Source of the DNA: PMP191F sp047602185
Lineage (GTDB): Bacteria; Bacteroidota; Bacteroidia; Chitinophagales; Chitinophagaceae
Assembly: GCA_047602185.1 (NCBI GenBank)
Contig: JASGHY010000001.1
Coordinates: forward strand, 1,426,001 to 1,490,000
DNA length: 64,000 nucleotides
Direction of reading: 5' to 3'
The translations under genes were made by a program, and so were the position numbers. Below, one piece after another: positions 43,596-51,957 of this stretch. The notes under the pieces are model-generated. The model had not been told where the DNA came from. It did not search any database and saw only the letters and a program-made list of their open reading frames with translations. The first letter of the stretch is position 1; each line of letters starts with the position of its first letter.

Positions 43596-44606
43596 TCAGA
43601 TTTCCGCAAGTCTATTTACCTTACCGGCCAGTTCAACCGTCAGTTCGGCAAGCCTGTTCGAAATACCCACTTCATTATCGTACCACGATACTATTTTTAC
43701 CAGCTTATCAATAGAGCGGGTTAATGTACCATCCACAATGGAAGAGTGTGTATTGCCCAGTATATCTGCCGATACAAATGGTTCTTCAGTGTACTCCAAT
43801 ACACCTTTCAATGTAGAAGCAGCATGATGTTTCAAAAATTCATTGATCGCCTGCGCAGGCGCCCGTTTCACGAGGTTCAGCGACATATCAGCTATAGAAC
43901 CATCGATCACAGGTACACGATATGAAAAACCATCCATCTTTCCCCTGAGTGCGGGCAACACCTCACCAATTGCTTTTGCAGCGCCGGTGGTAGTGGGTAT
44001 TATGGATTGCGTGGCAGCCCTCGCCCTTCTGAAATCTTTATGCGGTCCGTCCTGCAACATCTGGTCCATGGTAAATGCATGCACAGTGCTCATAAAGCCC
44101 GATTCAATGCCATATTCTTTATCGAGCAGGTATAATACCGGTGCTATACAATTAGTGGTACATGAGGCAGTAGAAAGGATCTCATCCTCGTCAGTGATCT
44201 GATCGTTATTAACGCCCATTACAATCGTTTTCACATTACCAGTAGCAGGTGCAGTGATCAATACTTTTTTAGCGCCGGCAGTTATGTGCAATTGCGCCCC
44301 TTCCTTCTGTGTAAAACGGCCGGTCGATTCAATCACCACATCTATCTCCAGGTCTTTCCACGGTAATTTTTCCGGTGCACGTTCATTCAGTAATAAGATC
44401 TTTTGATCATTCACTACCATATATTGATCCTGCAAGGCTACTGTACCGGCAAACTTACCATGCGAGGTATCGTATGTAAAAAGATGCGCTAACAGCTTAC
44501 TGTCCGTAAGGTCATTGATGGCCACTACTTCCACGCCTTTTTTGCTCAGTAACGCTCTCAGGGTCATTCTGCCGATGCGTCCGAATCCATTAATAGCAAC
44601 TTTCAT
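43596..44606 (-). CDS. gap: Type I glyceraldehyde-3-phosphate dehydrogenase
   Basis: A 336-residue glycolytic enzyme that oxidises glyceraldehyde 3-phosphate to 1,3-bisphosphoglycerate with NAD. It shows the NAD-fold start MKVAINGFGRIGRMTLRA, the catalytic cysteine near residue 150 in SASCTTNCIAP (STASCTTN), the histidine of STVHAFTMDQ, the RRARAATQSIIPTTTGAAKA block and WYDNEVGIS. HAFTMDQ replaces the more common HAYTNDQ, so this may be a second or divergent isoform. The GlxA-type regulator lies 16 bases upstream on the same strand, an unusual neighbour for a glycolysis gene. Confidence 0.93.
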   Translation of the reverse strand: MKVAINGFGRIGRMTLRALLSKKGVEVVAINDLTDSKLLAHLFTYDTSHGKFAGTVALQDQYMVVNDQKILLLNERAPEKLPWKDLEIDVVIESTGRFTQKEGAQLHITAGAKKVLITAPATGNVKTIVMGVNNDQITDEDEILSTASCTTNCIAPVLYLLDKEYGIESGFMSTVHAFTMDQMLQDGPHKDFRRARAATQSIIPTTTGAAKAIGEVLPALRGKMDGFSYRVPVIDGSIADMSLNLVKRAPAQAINEFLKHHAASTLKGVLEYTEEPFVSADILGNTHSSIVDGTLTRSIDKLVKIVSWYDNEVGISNRLAELTVELAGKVNRLAEI

Positions 44607-44622
44607 AAGACTATATTTTAGA

Positions 44623-45615
44623 TTAATTCTCTATCGCATTCAGTGATGTTCTGAAAGAACGGCGGTAATCGCTGGGCGATATATTCATGTGACGGATGAA
44701 TGTGCGCCGCATGGAGATCAGTCCGCCCAATCCGCATTTCCCTGCAATCTGGTCTATGCTCAGGTCGCTGTCTTCAAGGTACCTGCGTGCGACTTCCACC
44801 CGCACTTTCTCTACAAATTTGGCAGGTGTAACCCCCGTCTCTTTATGGAACACCCGGGCAAAATTGCGCACGCTCATATTACTGTGCTGTGCCAGGTGTT
44901 CAATACTCAGGTCTTCTTCCAGGTGCCGGATCATCCAGGCGTATAGCTTGCCGCCAATAGAGTTTTCCAGCCGATTGATCTCAAGCAGCCTGCTGAATTG
45001 TGCCTGGTAACCCGGCCGCTTTAATTGTAATATCAGCTTGCGTGCAATATGCAATGCCAGTTCACGGCCATGATCTTCTTCCACCAATGCCAGTGCCAGG
45101 TCAATGCCGGAGGAAACACCTCCCGAAGTATAAATATTGGTATCGCGGGTAAAGAAGGGATCGGTATCTACTTTCACACCGGGATAACGCTGCTGGAATT
45201 GCTGGCTGAACTCCCAATGCGTGGTAGCCTGCTTTCCATCCAGGATGCCGGCTTCAGCCAGCGCATAAGCGCCTACGCAAACAGAACAGATACGGTTGAC
45301 CTTTGGATAAATGTCTTTGAGCCATTGAAAAAAACGGTCTCCCTTTTCCAATAGTGGCATGAAGAAACCACCTATGATGAGTGTATCGATCGGTTGCGTG
45401 ATGTCCGTCACCTTAACCGGGCAGTACAGCGCTACACTGCTTTTGGTAGGTATCTTTTTGGTATTGACGGGTGATGCAAGCAGGATCTCGTATCCGCCAT
45501 TACCATCCAGCAGTTTGTCGGCCGCAGCAAACACATCGCAGGGGCCGGCAACATCAAGCAGGAAGATCCCCGGCATGGGTACAACAACGATCAGTTTCTT
45601 TTTCGTCCTTGCCAT
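44623..45615 (-). CDS. GlxA-family AraC-type regulator with DJ-1/PfpI domain
   Basis: A 330-residue fusion. The N-terminal DJ-1/PfpI-like amidotransferase domain (about 5-185) has FLLDVAGPCDVFAAAD, TLIIGGFF, the elbow SVCVGAYALAEAG with the cysteine position, and HWEFSQQF. The C-terminal AraC DNA-binding domain (about 225-325) has two helix-turn-helix units, the second with IDQIAGKCGLGGLISMRRTF. Relatives respond to small amines or stress. It is transcribed with gap and might control it. Confidence 0.9.
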   Translation of the reverse strand: MARTKKKLIVVVPMPGIFLLDVAGPCDVFAAADKLLDGNGGYEILLASPVNTKKIPTKSSVALYCPVKVTDITQPIDTLIIGGFFMPLLEKGDRFFQWLKDIYPKVNRICSVCVGAYALAEAGILDGKQATTHWEFSQQFQQRYPGVKVDTDPFFTRDTNIYTSGGVSSGIDLALALVEEDHGRELALHIARKLILQLKRPGYQAQFSRLLEINRLENSIGGKLYAWMIRHLEEDLSIEHLAQHSNMSVRNFARVFHKETGVTPAKFVEKVRVEVARRYLEDSDLSIDQIAGKCGLGGLISMRRTFIRHMNISPSDYRRSFRTSLNAIEN

Positions 45616-45697
45616 ACCATAAAAGTAGGACGAATACCGGATGGCTCAAATGACATATTTTATACAATTCCGGCCATCTGCTTACGGAAAGAAATAG

Positions 45698-45734
45698 CCC
45701 AGGGGTAACAGATACAGGATCTGTTACCCCTGGG
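45698..45734. terminator. Very strong 16-bp hairpin
   Basis: CCCAGGGGTAACAGAT (45698-45713) pairs perfectly with ATCTGTTACCCCTGGG (45719-45734) over a 5-base loop. It lies between the lipoprotein gene end (minus strand) and the GlxA gene start. Only a weak T-rich stretch follows on the minus strand, so it may be a terminator or a transcript-stabilising or palindromic element. Confidence 0.6.
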
Positions 45735-45770
45735 TGCCTGGTATTACTCAGTTATATTTTTGATTTAAGT

Positions 45771-46916
45771 TTACCGGTATTGCGATTTTGAAACCTCCCA
45801 TTGATTGGTAAACACGCCTCCATTAGTATAAACATACCTTGCATTAACCAAACATCGCCACTTGATATATACATTAGTTCTGCTTGCAGAAACCTCGTAA
45901 TAATTACTGTGTCCTAACAATGTCAATGTTCTGGTCACATCTCTATTATAATTATCAATGTAGTTTACATACATCGGACTGGCAGTTATGGGATCAATTA
46001 TTACACCTACAATTTCTCCTCCATAATATCGCACCTGTGCATGATACCTGTACCTTGTACGCACAAAACTCCCCAACTCATTATAATCAGCATCTGTATA
46101 ATTAGGCTCATCTTCTTCAAAATCAACCTCCTCAACTACTTCTTCATAGCTTCCGGCACCACCGCCACCACCACCTGAACAATTTAATTTAAACGAATCC
46201 GCTGAATCCATGGTTCTGGCCAGTGCGCAATCCTCACATGATGTAAATAAATAAGTCCAGGTTTGTGTATAGCTTCCATCACTCCAGTAATAAGTTGTCA
46301 CTAAATACCATTCAATACACTCATTGGTCTTTAAAGAACCACTATTTCGCTCTTCTCCGGAAGGTGATTTCATTTTAAGATGCTTTATGGTAGCAAGTTT
46401 CCCTTCCTTATAAGCTCTTTCTTCTATAAACTTATTGGTGAGGGACAAAATTGAAACAGTTCCGTTCAAAACGTTATCTCTATTACTAAAAACATCCGCA
46501 ATTAAAGAAGCTGCTATTGTTTTAAACTGTTGTCCTTCAGGAATTACTTCAACAATATTACTCAATTGCAGTTCGCCGTTTTCATCCTGTATAATAGCCA
46601 GGTTTTTAAAAGATTCCCGACGGGTAATATTATTGGTATTAAATTCCTTCTTTAAAGGAATTACTACAACTCTCTGCTTATCACTTAAAGCAGCAGTGCT
46701 TATTTCTGAAATAAGCAGGTTCGCTTTTAAGGAAGTAATGACGCTTTTATTAATTGAATCTTTAAATTTCTGTTCTTGCTTATCAAGCCAGGCTGTTACC
46801 TTCTGAATTAATTCCGGATCTGCCGTTTCCGATTCGGTATAGTTTTTCTGACATGCGCTGAGTAGCAATCCTGTTACAAAAGCAAACAGGATCGCATTAA
46901 AGAAATTCTTTTTCAT
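45771..46916 (-). CDS. Hypothetical lipoprotein with glycine-linker
   Basis: A 381-residue lipoprotein from ATG 46916, with signal and lipobox ending in LLLSACQKN. A coiled-coil-like N-terminal half (LIQKVTAWLDKQEQKFKD) is followed by a beta-rich middle (CIEWYLVTTYYWSDGSYTQ), a cysteine pair (SCEDC) and a six-glycine linker. An acidic stretch (EEVVEEVDFEEDEPNY) and a C-terminal beta-rich domain complete it. No family is recognised. The longer frame to 46979 adds a hydrophobic lead that is not needed. Confidence 0.65.
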   Translation of the reverse strand: MKKNFFNAILFAFVTGLLLSACQKNYTESETADPELIQKVTAWLDKQEQKFKDSINKSVITSLKANLLISEISTAALSDKQRVVVIPLKKEFNTNNITRRESFKNLAIIQDENGELQLSNIVEVIPEGQQFKTIAASLIADVFSNRDNVLNGTVSILSLTNKFIEERAYKEGKLATIKHLKMKSPSGEERNSGSLKTNECIEWYLVTTYYWSDGSYTQTWTYLFTSCEDCALARTMDSADSFKLNCSGGGGGGAGSYEEVVEEVDFEEDEPNYTDADYNELGSFVRTRYRYHAQVRYYGGEIVGVIIDPITASPMYVNYIDNYNRDVTRTLTLLGHSNYYEVSASRTNVYIKWRCLVNARYVYTNGGVFTNQWEVSKSQYR

Positions 46917-47321
46917 AAGTAGTAGTGGTTTTGTTTTTATTAACAGAGTTAATACCAGGATCAGTATAACTATAACCAATATACTTAAATGCTTCTGCCA
47001 AAGAAACTATTTACCCTTCTTTATTTGAAAGACAAAACGATTTTATAATTACCACACAGGGGAGAGTACCTTTTATACATGAGCCTTTATACATGCAAAC
47101 TACCTTCTATATATTTACAACTGATTTATTGCAACCTGCAATCCAGTAACAGACCAGTATAATACACTGAAGCACGACCAGCAACAGGTTTATATCCTGC
47201 CTTAGCGACTCTGCGCCTTTGCGCGCCCATGATCAACCCGATAGCGCCTCTGGTTGGGAACGAAGATGCCGTCAGCCCGCTTACTACATGCAGACTGACG
47301 GCATTTCTTCAATACTCATTT
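46917..47321. other. Intergenic region with hairpin and CTTTGCG-type repeat
   Basis: No gene is visible. CTTAGCGACTCTGCGCCTTT (47201-47220) belongs to the same short repeat type as the one at 32692. At 47266-47304, ATGCCGTCAG and CTGACGGCAT form a perfect 10-bp stem over a 19-base loop, 18 bases beyond the porV stop, probably the terminator of the minus-strand surface-protein locus. Confidence 0.5.
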
Positions 47322-48428
47322 TTACTTTCCTTCACCCCAACTGAATGCCGCACCAAACCTTACAGTATTCACGAAAGGATTACGCGTCAATTGATCTCCG
47401 GTTGGAATAATATAAGAGAAATTCAGGGCTATATCATTCAGGCGCAAACCAAGGCCTGCGGTCAGGTATTGCCAGTGACCTTCTGTAAAAGATTGGCTAC
47501 GGTAACCGGCCCGCAGGTAAAGAAGTTCTTTGTAATTGTATTCTGCACCAGCGCCAAACTGCCAGGCATTGTTGCCAAAAGAACTGAACCAGCTATTCAC
47601 TACACTTTTATCATAATAAGCTGGCAGCTCTTCATTATTATCAGGCATAGCTGGTACCAGCGATTTATTCACATCCACGCCTAAAAGAAAATGGTGATCT
47701 TGTTCCCAGGTTTCGCGGTAAGCAAAACCGGCATTAAGACTGGCCGGCAGGAAACCTTTTTCTGAACCATTACCGGAATAACTGATCTTATTGCCCAGGT
47801 TGGTAACACTGATACCAGCTGTCCATCCTTTGGCGCTATCCCGCAAACCATTATAGAAAAGAGAAATATCACCGGCCACTGCATTACCTCTTTTATAATT
47901 TACTCCATCAGCCGCACCATTCAGCAGGCCGGAGCTGATATAGCGGAGTTGTATACCGATACCTATCTGATCGCTCAACTTACGTGCATAGCCGAAATCA
48001 ATGGTGTATTCATTGGGGTGATTGGTTTGTACTTTATTGCCATTGTAATCCAGCAGATCTACATTGCCCAGGCTGAAATACCGGACAGCGCCGCCTATTG
48101 CCTCCTGCTCAGAAAGCTGATGATATCCTGACAATGCAGTAAACGACATATCATCTGCAATCTCCTTCATCCATGGTGTATAAGTAGCAGCCACGCCGGA
48201 TGCTTTGCGGGCAAAAACGATCTTTGAAAAATTGTACAGCATACTGCCGGCATCGGCATCCGTACCGATAGCCACATCGCCCATTCCGCCGGCTTTGGCA
48301 TCAGGAGATATCTGCAGGGCAGGCACTGCAGCGTTGGTTATCTTAAGCGTGGTATTCTGAGCATTGGCCATGCCTGCCAGGGAGCAGAAGGCTATGGCAG
48401 CAACATATTTATGGAACATTGATTTCAT
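47322..48428 (-). CDS. porV: Type IX secretion outer-membrane protein PorV
   Basis: A 368-residue barrel of the FadL/PorV type with a signal peptide ending MANAQ. Family hallmarks are AVPALQISPDAKAGGMGDVAIGTDADAGS, GVAATYTPWMKEIADDMSF, AVRYFSLGNVDLLD, and GISVTNLGNKISYSG. PorV (LptO) shuttles type IX cargo from the SprA translocon to the attachment complex. Start 48428 (MKSMFHKY) is chosen; 48458 would add 10 residues. It lies directly downstream of a gene for a protein with a type IX C-terminal signal. Confidence 0.88.
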   Translation of the reverse strand: MKSMFHKYVAAIAFCSLAGMANAQNTTLKITNAAVPALQISPDAKAGGMGDVAIGTDADAGSMLYNFSKIVFARKASGVAATYTPWMKEIADDMSFTALSGYHQLSEQEAIGGAVRYFSLGNVDLLDYNGNKVQTNHPNEYTIDFGYARKLSDQIGIGIQLRYISSGLLNGAADGVNYKRGNAVAGDISLFYNGLRDSAKGWTAGISVTNLGNKISYSGNGSEKGFLPASLNAGFAYRETWEQDHHFLLGVDVNKSLVPAMPDNNEELPAYYDKSVVNSWFSSFGNNAWQFGAGAEYNYKELLYLRAGYRSQSFTEGHWQYLTAGLGLRLNDIALNFSYIIPTGDQLTRNPFVNTVRFGAAFSWGEGK

Positions 48429-48458
48429 TGTATTCAGTTTATCAGGTATAATATTCAT

Positions 48459-51176
48459 TTAACGGATCACTACTTTGGCTTTCATGTGTACATCGCCGCC
48501 TGCTACGCGTAAAGGATATACGCCGGGTGCCAGGCTGCTTACATCTACATGAAACACGTTGTAGCCTTTTGCCACTGTCACCGGCAGGTTTACTACCTGC
48601 TTACCACCTGCATCATACAGTTGTATGGTTACTTTACCTGCGTTGTTCAAAAGCATACTTACTTTCAGTTGACCTTTTGCATCACAGTAGGCTGTGAGGT
48701 CTTCCTGGTTATCTGCAACACCGGGCAAAATGGTGAAGGTGCCGGGCATATAGGCAATATCATAGTTAACCGCGGCTGCACCGGAAGCAGTAATGGTATA
48801 TACACCGGCTGGTGTGGATGATGTAACAACGGTAGTAGCTACAGGCGAGGCTGTCAGCACAGTAGCATTCTCATTATACACAAAACCGGCATAACCCAGC
48901 GCCAGGACAGGATTGGCTTCTCCCTGTTTCTTGCTGATGCTGGCAGGCGTAATGGTTAGCAGCGCTTTATTTACGGTAAGGGTCTGACTTACCGGGGTAG
49001 CTGCCGGGTGCGTAGCATCACCAGGTTGGTTAGCTGTAATAACAGTGGTACCGGTTCCTGTAACATGTATACTGGTGCCGGATATGACAGCCACTGAAGT
49101 ATTGCTGCTGGTTAACTCCAATTTCAATCCGGAGGTAACAGTAGCCCCGGAAGAGAAATCTGCCTGTCCATATACTTTTTGACCGATGGTATTAAAAGTA
49201 ATTGTATTGTCCAGGATGACAGGATTCACCGTAAGGGTACCAGACACATAAGAAAGAACATAGTTATTGGAAGCAGCTCCTGATGCACTAATGGTATAAA
49301 TACCAAACGGAGAATCTGTAATGGCATTTGTGGTAAGTTGCGGCTGTACCTGCAAGCCGGTAGTATTGGTATCGCCATTGACAAAGCCAATATAGGTAGC
49401 TGTCAGTAAAGGATTATTCTGGCCCTGTATTTTCGTTTTGTTGTCTGCTACAATGGTGAGATTCTTCTTTTGTACAGTCAATGTCTGGTATGCTGATGCC
49501 TGCGAATAATCACCGGTAGCAGGGAAGAAGGCGGTAATAACAGCAGACCCTGCGCCGGTGATCGTTACCTGTCCATTTACGATCTGCGCTACAGAAGGAT
49601 TATTGGAAGTAAAAACGGGACTGACGCCTGAACTGGCAGAAGCAGAAAGGCTAAATGAAGCATCGCCGTATATTTTGGCAGAAAAGGGAATAAAAGTGAT
49701 TGCGGGTACCGGCTTGTCCACTACTGTTAATGTTTGCGTGGCGGTAGCCTCCGTATAACTGGCATCAGCAGCCTGGAAGGCTGTAATGTCCGTAGTGCCT
49801 ACTCCTACAATATGGATCAGCCCACTGGCATCAATGGTGGCCACCGTTGTATTGCTACTGCTGTAGGTAATAGGAGCAGGAGCATCGGAGGTAACACCGG
49901 CATTGAAATTAGCCGTACTCAGGGTTACCGTACCGGGGAAGCTGGCCGGGAAAGCAAGTGCAGGGGTAGCTTTAGGTGGAGAAACAAGAAGGGTACGGAT
50001 GGCAGTGTCAGCAAGATAGTCGTTGTTGGTAGCCTGTATAGCAGCGATATCCGTAGTACCGGCACCCACCACATGGATCAGCCCGGTGGCATCAATCATT
50101 GCCACATTGGTATTGCTGCTGGTATAAGTAATGGTAACCGGAGATTGCGAAGTTACACCAGCCAGGAAATCGCCTGTATTGGTATATACTTCAGCAGGAA
50201 AAGCAGTCGGAAAATCCAGGTGCGGATCGGATTTGGGAGGAGCAGCCAGCGTTGCCACAGCTCCATCGATCACGATCACACTGCTTTCGCCACCGGTAGC
50301 ATTAACAGTAGATACGGTTCCGGATAAGCCGGGCCAGTTACCGTCTGCAGACACATTACGACCAGCCTCTTCACCGGTATATTTATACCTTACAATCCTG
50401 CGTAGGCCATTAGGCAGGTTATTGGGAATATAACTGCCCCAGGCCTTGTCTACATTATCTACATTATTCAGGTATTCTGCCGACATTTTAACGGCCAGTG
50501 AAGATTCATTCAATCCATCACTTTCTACAAAGGCCCCGGCTACGGGCCTTTCACCCGCGGTGGGCGTTTCCGTATCATAGAGCATAATGAATTGTTTTGC
50601 CAGTGCATCGGAAGCCGGCGTACTGCGCAAAAGCGTAAGTCCGGCAGCATCAGCCGTCCAGTTCCTGACCTCTATTATACTATTGCCGTAATAATAGGTA
50701 TAGGTACTGGTGCCTCCACTGGGAATACCCACCACCATCATGATCTGTACCTGGTTACCAGGCGCAAACTTGGTAGAGTTGTTGGCACAATGCACAAACC
50801 AGCCGGTAAAGGAACCATTGGCATCCGTTGTAAACTGTGGGTTGGAAGAAAGCACAGTGGTACCGGCAAAATACTTGAAAGCGCCGGTATCGGATGTTCC
50901 TAACGTAATACCTGATGAACTACCGGCTGAAGCAGTACGCGCATCAGTTGTGAAAACCGACTTGATAGTGTATCCATAGAGTGTATTGGGGATTAGCCCG
51001 GAAACAGATGCCCTGAAAACATAAGGCATGGCATGAGTGGAGCTTGAGGCTGAATTGCCGTACATATATCTGGGCATTATAAGTTCCCCGAGAGTTCCTA
51101 CTACCTGGGCATGTGCCTGCATAGCGACCAGGAACAGGAAACCGGCGAAGATGACTTTTAAAAATAGTTTCTTCAT
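48459..51176 (-). CDS. Ig/MBG-domain surface protein with type IX sorting domain
   Basis: A 905-residue secreted protein. A signal peptide (QAHAQ) and a unique N-terminal domain (about 25-330) are followed by at least two Big_2-like repeats (TYTSSNTNVAMIDATGLIHVV and TYSSSNTTVATIDASGLIHIV) and a third degenerate one. Two MBG-type domains (KKNLTIVADNKTKIQGQ, KALLTITPASISKKQGE) flank a further Ig-like repeat, and a C-terminal type A sorting domain of T9SS cargo closes the protein (VTIQLYDAGGKQVVNLPV, NVFHVDVSSLAPGVY). Its start lies 37 bases from the preceding lipoprotein gene end. It is probably an extended cell-surface adhesin or stalk. Confidence 0.88.
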   Translation of the reverse strand: MKKLFLKVIFAGFLFLVAMQAHAQVVGTLGELIMPRYMYGNSASSSTHAMPYVFRASVSGLIPNTLYGYTIKSVFTTDARTASAGSSSGITLGTSDTGAFKYFAGTTVLSSNPQFTTDANGSFTGWFVHCANNSTKFAPGNQVQIMMVVGIPSGGTSTYTYYYGNSIIEVRNWTADAAGLTLLRSTPASDALAKQFIMLYDTETPTAGERPVAGAFVESDGLNESSLAVKMSAEYLNNVDNVDKAWGSYIPNNLPNGLRRIVRYKYTGEEAGRNVSADGNWPGLSGTVSTVNATGGESSVIVIDGAVATLAAPPKSDPHLDFPTAFPAEVYTNTGDFLAGVTSQSPVTITYTSSNTNVAMIDATGLIHVVGAGTTDIAAIQATNNDYLADTAIRTLLVSPPKATPALAFPASFPGTVTLSTANFNAGVTSDAPAPITYSSSNTTVATIDASGLIHIVGVGTTDITAFQAADASYTEATATQTLTVVDKPVPAITFIPFSAKIYGDASFSLSASASSGVSPVFTSNNPSVAQIVNGQVTITGAGSAVITAFFPATGDYSQASAYQTLTVQKKNLTIVADNKTKIQGQNNPLLTATYIGFVNGDTNTTGLQVQPQLTTNAITDSPFGIYTISASGAASNNYVLSYVSGTLTVNPVILDNTITFNTIGQKVYGQADFSSGATVTSGLKLELTSSNTSVAVISGTSIHVTGTGTTVITANQPGDATHPAATPVSQTLTVNKALLTITPASISKKQGEANPVLALGYAGFVYNENATVLTASPVATTVVTSSTPAGVYTITASGAAAVNYDIAYMPGTFTILPGVADNQEDLTAYCDAKGQLKVSMLLNNAGKVTIQLYDAGGKQVVNLPVTVAKGYNVFHVDVSSLAPGVYPLRVAGGDVHMKAKVVIR

Positions 51177-51212
51177 GAGCATTCTTTATAAGTGATTGTC
51201 TGATTGGTTGGG

Positions 51213-51929
51213 TTAATACAAACGGGTTAGTGCAATAGTGCCGGAAACATCTTTCTGGAAGGAATAGATCATGTAATCGTCTATGGAAAAAAACTGATTG
51301 GTAATAAAGGTTCCTTTTGTCTTGATTACACTGCCAGTCTTTGCATCCAATGCCTCGTATTGGGTCTGTGAGCCATCTTCTGCCCTGATATTGGTCCAGC
51401 CAGAGAACCGGAACCGTTTTACAATACAACTATCTATAGCTGTAATACCGGTAGTTTTATAAAAACGAAGTTTTACACTGTCGGGCAAATTGGTGTCTCT
51501 GTAGGTAAATTGAAATTTGGTATAGCCCGCAGGAGGCAGCGGTTCATTACCCGGCAGTACCAGTTTTACAGAATCTTCCATACGGGCCTGGTAAAGCGTG
51601 AGGTAGTGCGTGCTTTTATTACCCACACCAGGCGTATACAGCAGATCCGCCAGTACATTCATATCCGGTAGCTGCTCTATTCTGAGATGTATGGTAGCAC
51701 TGTCAGTACTGCTATAATACACTCTCTTTTGCAGGTAACTACCATCTGTAAGAAAAGGATAAACAGCTTCCTCGTTAATATATACCTGGCTGTTTACACG
51801 GCTTACGGTAGAATCCACAAACACCATGTCCACGTAATAGGGGATTGCCTCTTTCACTCCTTTGGTACATCCATGCAGCAGACTGCACAATAGCAGGAAT
51901 ACAATACTGCTCAAAAGCTTGTTCTTCAT
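51213..51929 (-). CDS. Lipoprotein paired with the TonB-type receptor
   Basis: A 238-residue lipoprotein with signal and lipobox ending LLHGC. The mature part is beta-rich (YVDMVFVDSTVSRVNSQVYI, LRIEQLPDMNVLADLLY, SVKLRFYKTTGITAIDS) and resembles the small DUF4397/immunoglobulin-type lipoproteins found after receptors in Bacteroidota surface loci, but no firm family can be given. It starts 28 bases after the receptor gene end and probably sits at the outer membrane beside it. Confidence 0.65.
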   Translation of the reverse strand: MKNKLLSSIVFLLLCSLLHGCTKGVKEAIPYYVDMVFVDSTVSRVNSQVYINEEAVYPFLTDGSYLQKRVYYSSTDSATIHLRIEQLPDMNVLADLLYTPGVGNKSTHYLTLYQARMEDSVKLVLPGNEPLPPAGYTKFQFTYRDTNLPDSVKLRFYKTTGITAIDSCIVKRFRFSGWTNIRAEDGSQTQYEALDAKTGSVIKTKGTFITNQFFSIDDYMIYSFQKDVSGTIALTRLY

Positions 51930-51957
51930 AAAAGCCGTTTAGATTAGAGTAAAGTGG

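Noticed and set aside
49734..50327. Plus-strand frame of 197 codons
   Set aside because: Antisense to the repeat part of the surface protein; repeated Ig units on the other strand keep the frame open.
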